Origin: Paraburkholderia bonniea
Lineage (GTDB): Bacteria; Pseudomonadota; Gammaproteobacteria; Burkholderiales; Burkholderiaceae
Length of the DNA: 64,000 nucleotides
Assembly: GCF_009455625.1 (NCBI RefSeq)
Contig: NZ_QPEQ01000001.1
Location: forward strand, 1,240,001-1,304,000
Direction of reading: 5' to 3'
Shown: piece after piece, positions 1 through 8,416 of the stretch
Layout: each line of letters begins with the position of its first letter
Numbering within the stretch: position 1 is the first letter of the stretch
Translations under genes and position numbers: made by a program
Notes under the pieces: model-generated
Databases searched by the model: none
The model's input: the letters and a program-made list of their open reading frames with translations, nothing else
What the model was told of the DNA's origin: nothing

Positions 1-8
1 TGCCGCGC

Positions 9-548
9 ATGTGCTTTAAATCGGGTGAGGTATTGAATAAAATTTTAGCGCCTGATATTGTTATTGAAAAGCTGAAAACGCTTAATGTTAGTATTGCTGA
101 GATTAATATTGGGGATCTTGATTTAATACCGCAGATGAGTAATTTAAAATTTTTGATTCTGGCGTTGCCCTGTTTTTCCAATGTTTTTAATGAAATAAAA
201 TCGGGTATTGAGAGTGAGTCGGTAACGCATTTTCGTTATAGTGATGGGCGCGATCTAAAATTAGATGGAATAGGAGAATTTCCAAATTTGCTTATATTTG
301 ATTATTCTGGAGTAGGTTGTCGTGCGGTGTCTGATTTGGATGCGCGCCTTATCGATTTTGGTAAAGAATGTAAAAATAAAATGCCAATGATACAAAGGCT
401 GAAATTTCGATATCATTATTCATCGCGTGATGAATTTCGTGGAGATAAATTGAAGGAGTTTGAAAAACATTTTAAGGAGGAAGCGGGGTATGATATTCTG
501 CTTGATGAGTCTGGATACAATGGTCATGATTTTTTTAAAATTGATTAA
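9..548 (+). CDS. Hypothetical protein, AT-rich, start probably outside the window
   Basis: I do not recognise this protein. At least 179 residues are encoded from the ATG at 9, and the frame stays open to the left edge, so the true start may lie upstream. The product is soluble, without signal peptide or membrane segment, and its first half has leucine/isoleucine-spaced strands loosely like a leucine-rich-repeat or immunity-type protein. The C-terminal 60 residues are charged (Lys, Glu, Asp, Phe). The gene is far richer in A and T than the core genes, which suggests horizontal acquisition, and it is followed by a decayed TA pair, integrase and IS element. Coding status is likely; function is unknown. 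Confidence 0.6.
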   Translation: MCFKSGEVLNKILAPDIVIEKLKTLNVSIAEINIGDLDLIPQMSNLKFLILALPCFSNVFNEIKSGIESESVTHFRYSDGRDLKLDGIGEFPNLLIFDYSGVGCRAVSDLDARLIDFGKECKNKMPMIQRLKFRYHYSSRDEFRGDKLKEFEKHFKEEAGYDILLDESGYNGHDFFKID

Positions 549-1012
549 AGCACGATAATGAATATGCTATTTATCCAGGGGGTACGAGCAGATGATGGCG
601 ACGGTAAGGGAGGGCAAGACTATCTGAGCGCAGCATTGCTGTCAGCCATGATTCCCCCGATTAGCCTTATCCGGCGCAGTGGCGTTGCGCTGGATTTGTG
701 AGTCATCAGGATCTGGCTCAGTGATGACTGGAATCCTTGGCGTAACTGGGGTTAAACGGCCACTTTCGTGAAAACCGAAGGACGGCTCAGGGTCGGCAAG
801 TGACATTCAAACCGGCACTGCAAAGTCATGCGTAAGGAGCGAAGCGGATGTGCGGCAGAGCGCCGATTTCCATGGGCCCGACTCGTGAAAAGTATTTTTC
901 GTAACATCTCGGGCGCTTGCCCGGTGCTCGGAATCCCTATGTGGCTTGACGATAGTCCCTCGGCATTCAGCAATTTATGTCCTGAATGCGGAGAGGCTTT
1001 TTGGTTTGTGCT
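549..1012. other. Gene-free accessory stretch
   Basis: I see no convincing coding region on either strand between the AT-rich orphan gene and the hicB remnant. Short open frames here lack ribosome binding sites and resemble no family. The stretch is probably debris of earlier insertions. Confidence 0.4.
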
Positions 1013-1432
1013 TCATGCAACGCTTATTTCAAGATGCCGTCCCATTGCTTGAAGGGCCGCAGCAATTCCATCAATGCGAGTGGTGTGCCGCCAATTTGTG
1101 AGGCGGTTCACTTCCTGAGGGGTGGTGTTCAATCTCCGCGCGAGTTCAGCGGGGCGAATGTTTTGCGTCACCATTTCGTTGAGTAACAAAATCTAGGCTG
1201 ACAGGCTGGCAGGAAGCTCGATGACGGGTTGTCCACGCTTCGGCTTCGATGGCGTGGGCACAACGCGTTTGTCCTCAAAGTAGAATTCCATCGCTGTTTC
1301 AAGTGCTTCCTGAGCCATTGCAAGCGCTTCTTCGGTGGTCTCGCCTTGAGTAATAGCTTCAGGAATGTCGGAGAACGTTACGACAAAGCCGCCATCGGCT
1401 TCATCAGGGGTAAGGGTGACAGGAAATTTCAT
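1013..1432 (-). pseudogene. hicB: hicB antitoxin, split by an in-frame amber codon
   Basis: This is a HicB-type antitoxin, which neutralises HicA and represses its own operon. Residues 1-79 form the partial RNase-H-like fold (start MKFPVTLTPDE, then GGFVVTFSDIPEAITQGET and a FYFED segment). A TAG at 1195-1193 then stops the frame. Reading through it, the same frame continues for 58 residues to a TGA at 1013 and encodes the expected C-terminal helix-turn-helix (LLLNEMVTQNIRPAELARRL, ending GRHLEIS). At the amber position the E. coli homologue has Lys (SKVLLLN), so AAG to TAG is the simplest explanation. With the stop, the toxin-binding half is made without the DNA-binding half. It lies directly downstream of hicA on the same strand. 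Confidence 0.85.
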
Positions 1433-1446
1433 AAATACCTCGCTTA

Positions 1447-1622
1447 TTATTTCAGGCCAAGTTGCTTTTTGATGCCCTCAACAGTGCTTTTTTGAGGTCG
1501 GTGTTGTGCATCGGTATGATCGACTGCTTGCCATCCAGGTAAACCTTGAGGTGGGAGCCTTTCATCGTGCCGAACGTTGCGCCTTGCTGCGTCAGCCACC
1601 GTTTAAATTCTTTGCTGTTCAT
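1447..1622 (-). pseudogene. hicA: hicA toxin, C-terminus changed by a one-base A-tract frameshift
   Basis: HicA is a small double-stranded-RNA-binding mRNA interferase. The start is the ATG at 1622 (MNSKEFKRWLTQQGATF), and the catalytic-histidine motif GSHLKVY is intact. After NTDLKK the frame runs to a TGA at 1452 and ends in a non-family tail (ALLRASKSNLA). Adding one A to the six-A run at 1493-1488 restores the usual HicA end (VEGIKKQLGLK) and a TAA at 1447, fifteen bases before hicB. The gene therefore probably lost one A. The altered tail replaces the last helix, and toxin activity is doubtful. Polymerase or ribosome slippage on the A-run could in principle restore some full product. Confidence 0.8.
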
Positions 1623-1634
1623 GGCTTCAATTGC

Positions 1635-1648
1635 AAACAATATTGTTT
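1635..1648. promoter_or_regulatory. 14-bp perfect palindrome upstream of hicA (putative HicB operator)
   Basis: The sequence AAACAATATTGTTT is its own reverse complement and sits 13 bases before the hicA start. HicB proteins with a C-terminal helix-turn-helix bind palindromes at this position, so this is a plausible operator. The role is inferred from placement and symmetry only. Confidence 0.5.
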
Positions 1649-2022
1649 ATGCTCGGGAAGGTTTTGGTGTTCCCTGCTTCGAGTGAACATCGTGCGCAGA
1701 TGCTCGTGATGTCGGGAGTCGAACCGTAAGGCGTGTGCAGACTTCAATCGCAGGTAAGGTGCAGACTCATCTGCGAGCTAAAGATGTTCGTGCCATTTTT
1801 GCACCTGATCGCCGTATCTAATTGATTATTAATAGTTTATAGTTCCGGTCCCCGGTGCTATGGCCCCTTGCACCTTCCTTCACTTTTTCGACAAAAGTGC
1901 ATTGAAAATCAAGTATTTACGGGCTTTACAGCCCCGTCGCTTTCCATCAATATCTACACCAATTTACTTGAAGATTTGCACTTGGGTGCACCAAATTTGC
2001 ACCAAAGGTGAAAGGTGTTTCG
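1649..2022. other. Leader between hicA and the integrase remnant
   Basis: No gene is visible. Bases 1985-2010 carry a GGTGCACC palindrome and a repeated TTGCACCAAA-type motif just before the integrase start. Such repeats are common near phage-type integrase promoters and attachment sites. No attachment site can be defined without a second copy. Confidence 0.35.
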
Positions 2023-2660
2023 ATGGCGACGTATGTGAAACGGAGCGGCGGGTGGCGTGTGCAGATCCGTCGCAAGGGTGTGTATCTTGCTGAGACCTTC
2101 AAAAGCAAGGCAGACGCTGTAGTCTGGGCGACCCGCAAAGAGCACGAAATTAATATCGGTGCTATCAGCTAGGGAACCGTTCAGACGGTAGCTGACGCAA
2201 TGCGCGAGTACGAAAAGCGTGTGTCGCCGACCAAAAAAAGCGCTCGATGGGAGGCAATCCGTTTCGCGGCGTTCATCCGCGATTTTTCCGATCTGGCTGT
2301 AATGCCTCTGTCCGAAGTGACTGCGGAACAGATGGGCCGGTGGCGTGATGCTCGGCTCGCTGGTGATGCGGAGAAGAAGAGGGCACCGGTCGGCTCGGCT
2401 ACGGTGCTCCGGGAAATAAATCTGTATTCACACGTTTTTACGATCGCGCGTGATGAATGGAAGTGGGCGCGAGAAAGTCCCTTTACGAGCATGCGCAGAC
2501 CGACTGAGCCGCAGCCAGGAAAGCGACGGATATCCGATGACGAGCGCGATCTGATTCTGAGTCAGCTCGGCTATCGGCACGATGAAACGCCGAAAACAAA
2601 ATCTGCCCGAATCGGATTAATGTTCGTTTTCGCGCTTAAGACAGCGATGAGAGCTGCCGC
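2023..2660 (+). pseudogene. Tyrosine recombinase (phage-type integrase), amber codon and missing catalytic half
   Basis: The ATG at 2023 opens an Arm-binding/SAM-like N-terminus (MATYVKRSGGWRVQIRRKG). A TAG at 2170-2172 interrupts the frame after 49 codons. The same frame continues through the core-binding domain (MREYEKRVSPTKKSARWEAI, then PLSEVTAEQMGRWRDARL and ATVLREINLYSHVF) and into the start of the catalytic domain (FALKTAMRA, holding the first catalytic Arg). Homology then ends abruptly near 2655. The later catalytic His, Arg and Tyr boxes are absent, so the enzyme cannot be active. The open frame runs on to 2877 in unrelated sequence. It is a relic of an integrated element. Confidence 0.8.
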
Positions 2661-2783
2661 AAACGCAACTTGCATCTGCCCAAAAGAGAGCAAATGCAAG
2701 TTTTATACAAATGCTATCGACATGCTGCAAAGAACCACATCTCCCTCGCGATTAGCAGCATCCCCAAGAGCACCCTATCAGAT

Positions 2784-3056
2784 TCAAACTTGGTTCGCTG
2801 TCGCCCTTCTTCCATGTGCTGGGGCAATCAACGCGTCCCAAGTAATTTTACCGAACCAAGCCGCTGTAGCGAGATAAATGAAAATGCTCCCAACCGTCAT
2901 AGCTCGTCCGACAGAAGGAGCAACTAACGCCGCGTGCTTACCTGCCATCTCTAGCATGTATCCACTTTCTCCGAGCACGAAGCAGGTCAAAATACGGCGT
3001 CCGATGTCGGCGTTTCGTTGATTGTTAACAGAACCGCTATTATTTATTGGAAGCAT
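2784..3056 (-). CDS. Hypothetical 90-residue protein with membrane segments
   Basis: I do not recognise the protein. It has 90 residues with two hydrophobic stretches, one around a LTCFVLGESGYML segment and one around TVGSIFIYLATAAWF, so it may be a small inner-membrane protein. It overlaps the position where integrase homology stops and lies next to the IS3 relic. It may be the end of whatever DNA replaced the integrase 3' half, or a chance frame. No clear ribosome binding site is seen. Confidence 0.35.
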   Translation of the reverse strand: MLPINNSGSVNNQRNADIGRRILTCFVLGESGYMLEMAGKHAALVAPSVGRAMTVGSIFIYLATAAWFGKITWDALIAPAHGRRATANQV

Positions 3057-3196
3057 AATTTACTCGCTTGTTTTAAAGAGTCCTGAAATCCAGACTAAAT
3101 TGACGTTACCTTTGTAACGCAGACATGTAGATCGTTCCACGGCTGCTGAAATATGACAGCGATTGTGTCTGACCTGCCTGATTTCTTCGGGCCATT

Positions 3197-4007
3197 TCAA
3201 TCTTGGAGAACGGCCTTGGTTGCTTCAGTTGAACAATGCCGCTGCTTGAACTCGTCGGGCGTCAGGTACGCCAGACTTGAATGCGGCCGGATCGCATTGG
3301 AGTGGCACCGCCACTGTTCGATCACGACCTTTGCCTCCGCACGGCTGCGGAAACCACTGGCTGGATGTAGTTCGTTCTTTGAATCGTCGCGCACCGCACC
3401 CCGGCGTGCGCGCGGATACGCTTTACCTTGCGCTGTACATTCCGCTTGCATTTAGAACGTTGTCTGAACGTAGATAGCGTGGCGCACCGTGAACACTGAT
3501 CAGTTGCGAGAGCACTTCGATGACGCGCTTCGAGCGGATTGATCCTGCAACGTCAAGCGCCAGGCTCTCACGCGTGTACTCGTCGATCACCGTCAGACAC
3601 TTCAATTGCTGGCCGTTCGCGCAGGCATCGAATACGAAGTCATACGCCCAGACATGCCGGGCAGCCGTCGCCGGCCGTGGACGGGGGCGACGAACCGAAA
3701 CGCGCCTGCGCGAACGCTTGCGCCGCACCTGCAGGCCAGCAAGACGCCACAGTCGCCACGCCCGGTCCGCACTCATCTCGTGACCCTGGCGCCCCAGAAA
3801 GATCTGAATGCGGCGCTAACCATAGCGCGGATATTGCGCCGACAGGATGCCCATGGCCGCGAGCACAGGCGCGTCCCGCTCAACAAGCTTCGATTCGTAG
3901 CGCAACGCTGATCGCGCGACGGACATCCGCGCGCACGCACGTCGTTCCGACAGGCCCCGTGACTTTGCATAGGCAACCTGCTGGCGACGCGCCGGCGCGC
4001 TCACCAC
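3197..4007 (-). pseudogene. IS3-family OrfB transposase, amber codon and internal deletion
   Basis: The DDE integrase-core frame is broken. It begins SAPARRQQVAYAKSRGLSER and reaches QYPRYG, then a TAG at 3818-3816 replaces the expected Tyr. It resumes as RRIQIFLGRQGHEMSADRAW and runs through VWAYDFVFD (first Asp) to APRYLRSDN (second Asp). After LRSDN the homology breaks, and the segment that normally carries the catalytic Glu is missing. The last part (RAEAKVVIEQWR, RPHSSLAYLTPDEF) follows after about 100 bases of unmatched sequence. The protein cannot be functional. Confidence 0.75.
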
Positions 4008-4008
4008 T

Positions 4009-4264
4009 TTTTTGCGTTGATCTCTTTCATCACGTCCAGTTCGAGATCCCGCTCCGCCACCATCTTCTTCAGCCGCGCGTTCTCCTGCTCGAGTTGCTTG
4101 AGCCGCTTCACATCGGCCGTCTCCAGAGCGCCGAAATGCTACCGCCAGTTGTAGATCGTCTGCTCGCTGATTCCGTGCTTCTTTGCGACCTCGGCGACTG
4201 GCGACTTGTCTGCCTCACGCAGAATCGTGACCCTCTGCTCGTCGCTAAACCGGCTCTTTTTCAT
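4009..4264 (-). pseudogene. IS3-family OrfA with internal amber codon
   Basis: OrfA is the helix-turn-helix/leucine-zipper subunit of IS3 transposases. The frame starts MKKSRFSDEQRVTIL at 4264, shows the HTH (VAEVAKKHGISEQTIYNWR) and then meets a TAG where relatives have Lys (WRKHFGAL). It continues in frame with HFGALETADVKRLKQLE and the coiled-coil segment, and ends in INAKKW at a TGA. The amber removes the zipper needed for fusion with OrfB. Confidence 0.75.
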
Positions 4265-4330
4265 GACTCCCTTCTCCGTTGGAAGCCATCTCTCAAGTTT
4301 CAGCTGGTCCGAAAATTCCAGGGCAAGTCA

Positions 4331-4584
4331 CGAGGTCACCCCACCCCAACCCAATTGGTGATTTTCTGGATGAGTGTCCGAGCCCTAATTAATAAGATTT
4401 TTCCTAATGTTTTGGGACTATTCCTATATAGGAGGGTCATGGCTCACATTCAGAATAGCCACCCATAATCTGGACCGGAGCGAGCCAATGCTCATCGGCC
4501 AGTGGTTGCTTTCCCCGAATTTGCCCAATTAAACTGCTGCGCATGGTCGGGGTTTTGCCTGTCAAATTTTCATAGACCATCGCC
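4331..4584. other. Spacer between IS relic and lipoprotein gene
   Basis: No gene is seen. The stretch contains AT-rich sequence (4385-4435) and probably the promoter of the downstream lipoprotein gene, but I cannot place a confident promoter. Confidence 0.3.
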
Positions 4585-6261
4585 ATGCCAGTTTTTGCTT
4601 GTGAATCACATTTAACGCCCAGGCGTGCTAGAGCCGCACTAGTGGCCGGACTGTTTGCACTGTTGGCCGGTTGTGGCGGCGACAGCACGCCGTTCGAGAG
4701 TCTGGTTACTGCTCCTCCGGGCCAGGGTCCTGGCCCCGCTCCTGTGCCTGATGTTCCGACGTCACCGGAGATCGACGATGGCCGTGAACCACACGGCCAT
4801 ATCGTTTTGCCGGACAACACAAGCATTCCTGCGATCAACCTGCACCTAAAACCCCTCAAGCCTGTGACACCGGAGCCACCGGTTACGCCTGATCCACCGG
4901 TCCCGCCAGTTGTTACGCCGGGCATCGGCATCATCCTCAAACCATTGCCTGACCGGGGTCCTGCCGGGGCGCTGAATGTCCGGGATCTTGGCGCAAAGGG
5001 CGATTGCAAGGTTGATGATGGTCCAGCGATTACTGCGGCGATTGCGCTGGCCGCCAGTCAGCGCAAGCCTTTGTATTTCCCGCATGGCGAGTACTGCGTG
5101 GCTACCCGGATGCCACTGGTCGAAAACGTCACGATTATGGGTAATCCTGCGCAACTTTCGCTGCTCCGTGGCACAACCGATACACCGGTTGTGCTGGGTG
5201 CGACCGCCTGGGGAGATAAAACCTCTAATCTGCTTATTCAGGACATGGGTTTTGAAAATATCCAGGTTGGTGTAATTGGCAATCAAACTAATCAGGTTTT
5301 CGAGCGCAACATTTTCTTTGGTACCAAAAAAGTTGATACCCCGCATATCTCGCTGGGTTCTGGTGTGACGCAAGCCGTGGTTCGCGGCAATCTTTTCTTG
5401 CGTAACCTGCAGGGACGGGGCGTGACGGGTTATCAGACCAGGAAGGCGCTGATCGAGGCCAATCTTTTTGGTCTACCTGATGGTGCCGCTGCACGTGCTC
5501 ATTTGCTGCCGCAATTGCCGCCGGCATTAGCTGCACTGGTGACTAAGGCCGCTCCCCAGCTTGCACGTTTTCCAGAAAACGCGACACAGGGATGCTTTTT
5601 AACCGGCATTAACCTGTATTCGGATAATCTCGATTCCCAGATTTTGAACAACGTCATTCTTGGAAATAATGACAAGACGAATTGCACGGCCGATCACGTG
5701 ATTTACGCGAAAACCTCGAAGCATTTGCGTATCGTGGGTAATTTCTTTCACGGCTGGCCGAATGATTCGGGCGGTGGCGTCAAATTCAAGAATGGCGAAG
5801 ACGTGGTGCTGGCTGCTAACACTTTTGACGACACGGGTCTATTAATGCACGTGTTTCCAGGTTTGTCTTTCATGTATCTAAAAGATTTTTATGTGCTGAA
5901 TAACTATTATCGCGGCCGGACAAATCTTGGCAAATGGCAGGCGGGTTTTAACATGCAGGAGTATTTCGACGAAACGCCATGGGGCCCGCACCATGCTGGA
6001 AAGCTGGCAAATGGCGCGGAGAACATCGTGTTTGCCCAGAACCGGTTTGATATTCCCGGCGTGGATGGCGCGCTGATTTCCTTTCTGAACATGGACCTTT
6101 CTACGGTTTATGCCAGCGATAACAAGACCACCGCTGGGAAACCGCTCGTGTTGCAAAGTAACTTCGGCCAGACACCGTTACCTTCAATGCCGGCATTACC
6201 GGCCGATGCTGATCAGTTCAATTTCTTCGACAAGCCGCCTCAGTATTCGCTTACGCCATAA
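4585..6261 (+). CDS. Beta-helix (pectate-lyase-like) lipoprotein
   Basis: This 558-residue envelope protein has an N-terminal signal ending in a lipobox (LLAGC, Cys30), followed by about 90 residues rich in Pro with repeated PEPPVTPDPPVPP-like runs. From about residue 125 it has the pectate-lyase-superfamily/right-handed beta-helix signature (LNVRDLGAKGDCKVDDGPAI, then FPHGEYCV), with short Asn- and Gly-rich turns to the end. It is probably anchored to a membrane with the helix facing outwards and could bind or cleave a polysaccharide. No catalytic residues can be assigned. The start lacks a clear ribosome binding site. It lies just beyond the IS relic. Confidence 0.75.
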   Translation: MPVFACESHLTPRRARAALVAGLFALLAGCGGDSTPFESLVTAPPGQGPGPAPVPDVPTSPEIDDGREPHGHIVLPDNTSIPAINLHLKPLKPVTPEPPVTPDPPVPPVVTPGIGIILKPLPDRGPAGALNVRDLGAKGDCKVDDGPAITAAIALAASQRKPLYFPHGEYCVATRMPLVENVTIMGNPAQLSLLRGTTDTPVVLGATAWGDKTSNLLIQDMGFENIQVGVIGNQTNQVFERNIFFGTKKVDTPHISLGSGVTQAVVRGNLFLRNLQGRGVTGYQTRKALIEANLFGLPDGAAARAHLLPQLPPALAALVTKAAPQLARFPENATQGCFLTGINLYSDNLDSQILNNVILGNNDKTNCTADHVIYAKTSKHLRIVGNFFHGWPNDSGGGVKFKNGEDVVLAANTFDDTGLLMHVFPGLSFMYLKDFYVLNNYYRGRTNLGKWQAGFNMQEYFDETPWGPHHAGKLANGAENIVFAQNRFDIPGVDGALISFLNMDLSTVYASDNKTTAGKPLVLQSNFGQTPLPSMPALPADADQFNFFDKPPQYSLTP

Positions 6262-6267
6262 CCGGCC

Positions 6268-6300
6268 CGGGCCGCCGTCGGTGTCTTGGACGGCGGCCCG
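6268..6300 (+). terminator. GC-rich hairpin after the lipoprotein gene
   Basis: A perfect 12-bp stem (CGGGCCGCCGTC with its complement) and 9-base loop start seven bases after the stop codon. No T-run follows, so termination efficiency is uncertain. Confidence 0.5.
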
Positions 6301-6370
6301 GCAGAACGCTTCAATCACGTTTCAATCAAGCGCGGTAAAAACTAAAGCAGCTAAACACCTGTAGATGAAA

Positions 6371-6408
6371 CAAAACGGCGAACCGCTTAATGGCGGTTCG
6401 CCGTTTTG
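6371..6408. terminator. Bidirectional rho-independent terminator
   Basis: A 16-bp perfect stem (CAAAACGGCGAACCGC and complement) is flanked by A- and T-runs on both sides. It lies between convergent genes (lipoprotein and rlmJ) and can serve both. Confidence 0.8.
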
Positions 6409-6447
6409 TTTTGGTGTGCAGCAGGCAGCCGGCCAGTACTGCCCGGT

Positions 6448-7293
6448 TTAGTCTCCGCGATATTCGAGCTGGAACTGGGCGTCTTGATCCTGGCCCAGTG
6501 TTTTGACTAGCCAAGGCATTGTCGCTTTGAGCGCGGCAGCGAGCGTGTACGGTGGGTTCAGAATGAACATGCCGCTGCCAAACAGACCGAAGCCGCCGCT
6601 TGGCGGGCGGCTGACAGTTAGCGACACGTGCAGCCAGTTTTTGCTTTGCAGACGTTTTAACTGGTCAGGAAAACGCTGCGATTCGAGGCGTGTGACCTGC
6701 GGGTACCAAACGGCATAGGTGCCGGTTGCAAACCGGCTCAAACATTCTTCGAGGCAATGCAGTGTGCGGGTGTAATCGCGTTTGTCTTCGTATGAAGGGT
6801 CGATCAGCACTAGCGCCCGGCGTGGTGGCGGGGGCAGGAGCGCTTTGATGCCCTCAAATCCATCGCCGTCATAGAGCATCGCGCGTCGCCCGGCGTCACG
6901 AAAATTATGTCGGAGCACGTCGATTTCGGTGGTGTGCATCTCGAACAGGCGCATCCGGTCTTGCTCGCGCATCAAGCGCCATGCCAGATAGGGCGAACCG
7001 GGGTAATAGCGTAGTTGTCCATCAGGGTTGAGTGCTGCGATTTCATCAACATAGGCGGCGAGCGGAGCGGGCAGATCAGTGCGGCTCCAGAGCTTGGCGA
7101 TGCCGCTTTCGAATTCGCTGGTTTTGGTGGCGTAGCCTTCCTGCAGCGAGTAAACGCCCGCGCCCGCGTGGGTGTCGATGTACCAGTAGCTTTTGTCTTT
7201 TTGTCGAAGGTAGTCCAGCAATTGCACGAGGACGGCGTGTTTCAGGACGTCGGCATGATTACCGGCGTGAAAGGCGTGGCGATAGCTGAGCAT
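6448..7293 (-). CDS. rlmJ: 23S rRNA (adenine-2030 N6)-methyltransferase
   Basis: RlmJ methylates A2030 of 23S rRNA with S-adenosylmethionine. The start MLSYRHAFHAGNHADVLKH is the family N-terminus and gives 281 residues, against about 280 in E. coli. An upstream in-frame ATG at 7362 would add 23 unlikely residues. The SAM-binding region (YWYIDTHAGAGVYSL) and the catalytic D-P-x-Y motif (LIDPSYEDKRDY) are present, the latter with Ser where many relatives have Pro. The C-terminal strand (GGFGLFGSGMFILNPPYTL) also fits. It is transcribed alone on the minus strand and converges on the lipoprotein gene. Confidence 0.93.
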   Translation of the reverse strand: MLSYRHAFHAGNHADVLKHAVLVQLLDYLRQKDKSYWYIDTHAGAGVYSLQEGYATKTSEFESGIAKLWSRTDLPAPLAAYVDEIAALNPDGQLRYYPGSPYLAWRLMREQDRMRLFEMHTTEIDVLRHNFRDAGRRAMLYDGDGFEGIKALLPPPPRRALVLIDPSYEDKRDYTRTLHCLEECLSRFATGTYAVWYPQVTRLESQRFPDQLKRLQSKNWLHVSLTVSRPPSGGFGLFGSGMFILNPPYTLAAALKATMPWLVKTLGQDQDAQFQLEYRGD

Positions 7294-7603
7294 GTGAAAT
7301 GGCGAGGCAGGATTAGGGGCGGGGATAGCCGGAGTTCGAAAATCATCGCGCGTGCCGTGCAACGCGTGGCGTATTGTACGCGACGCGCTGCGGGGGTTTC
7401 TCGCCAGGCAATGCCTGGTAATGCCGCGTCAAGCCATGCTGGGGGCGTAAAGCGGTGAGTCGAACGCGTTGCACACGAGCTTCATGCACAATAGCAGCGC
7501 AAATTTAGGTGCGGCATTCGGCCAGATGGTCTAGTTCTTCTGGCTAGTTTCACGAAATGGCGCGATGAGGTTTGATAGCTTCTTTACTGCACGGAGATTT
7601 ACG

Positions 7604-8401
7604 ATGACATCACTCAATACCAGCTTGAAGGGCAAGGTGGCGGTTGTAACTGGCGCGGCGAGCGGCATTGGCAAGCAGATCGCCTTGACCTTGTCGCAAG
7701 CGGGTGCGGCAGTCGCCATTGCTGATCTGAACCTCGCTGGTGCGAATGCCGTTGCTGATGAGATCCGGCAGGCAGGGGGCCGAGCGCTGGGGGTTGCAAT
7801 GGATGTCACTAGCGAAAATGCGGTTACCCAGGGCATTGATGCGGTAGCGGCTGAATTCGGTTCAATCGACATCCTGATTTCCAATGCCGGTATCCAGATC
7901 GTCAACCCGATCGAAAACTACGCGTTCTCAGACTGGAAAAAAATGCAGGCGATTCACGTCGACGGTGCTTTTCTGACGACCAAAGCAGCGCTCAAGCATA
8001 TGTACAAGGATGATCGTGGTGGCGTGGTGATCTATATGGGCTCAGTGCATTCGCATGAGGCATCGCCATTGAAGTCCGCGTATGTCACGGCCAAGCATGC
8101 GTTGCTGGGCCTGGCGCGCGTGCTGGCCAAAGAGGGCGCTAAACACAACGTGCGCTCGCATGTTGTCTGCCCAGGATTTGTGCGTACGCCACTGGTTGAT
8201 AAGCAAATCCCGGAGCAGGCGCAAGAATTAGGCATCAGCGAAGAAGAGGTGATTAGCCGCGTCATGCTGGGCAACACGGTCGATGGCGTTTTCACGACGG
8301 TCGAAGATGTTGCGCAAACGGTCCTGTTCCTGTCCGCCTTCCCAAGCGCAGCGCTGACCGGCCAGTCATTCGTCGTCAGCCATGGCTGGTATATGCAGTA
8401 A
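7604..8401 (+). CDS. 3-hydroxybutyrate dehydrogenase-like short-chain dehydrogenase
   Basis: This 265-residue classical SDR has the NAD-binding TGAASGIG near residue 17, the NAG motif (LISNAGIQ), a catalytic Ser in YMGSVHS and Tyr-x3-Lys in [12 protein letters not shown]. The C-terminal VSHGWYMQ and the overall sequence match D-3-hydroxybutyrate dehydrogenases, which oxidise 3-hydroxybutyrate to acetoacetate in polyhydroxybutyrate turnover. The ATG at 7604 is chosen because a GGAG ribosome site precedes it by eight bases. The patatin-like gene follows after 15 bases, so the two form an operon that may couple lipid or polyester hydrolysis to oxidation of the product. Confidence 0.85.
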   Translation: MTSLNTSLKGKVAVVTGAASGIGKQIALTLSQAGAAVAIADLNLAGANAVADEIRQAGGRALGVAMDVTSENAVTQGIDAVAAEFGSIDILISNAGIQIVNPIENYAFSDWKKMQAIHVDGAFLTTKAALKHMYKDDRGGVVIYMGSVHSHEASPLKSAYVTAKHALLGLARVLAKEGAKHNVRSHVVCPGFVRTPLVDKQIPEQAQELGISEEEVISRVMLGNTVDGVFTTVEDVAQTVLFLSAFPSAALTGQSFVVSHGWYMQ

Positions 8402-8416
8402 CCCGGGAGAGAAAGC

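Larger units (their letters stand above)
3170..4330 (-). mobile_element. IS3-family insertion sequence, defective
   Basis: The element is bounded by imperfect inverted repeats: 3170-3194 (starting TGACCTGCC) and 4305-4330 (ending GGCAAGTCA), with TG...CA termini. It encodes orfA (4264-4009) and orfB remains (4007-3197) on the minus strand. At about 1.16 kb it is a little shorter than a complete member, because the middle of the DDE domain has been lost. No convincing 3-4 bp target duplication is seen. It is immobile by itself, although its ends might still be mobilised by a related transposase. Confidence 0.75.

Noticed and set aside
1710-1745. GGAGTCGAACCG sequence like the T-arm of a minus-strand tRNA
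   Set aside because: No paired stem of the T-arm, no acceptor or anticodon arm around it.
1013-4264. Genetic-code change or amber suppression as explanation of the TAG codons
   Set aside because: ftrB and acs end in TAG at the expected length, and the neighbouring frameshift and deletions fit plain decay.
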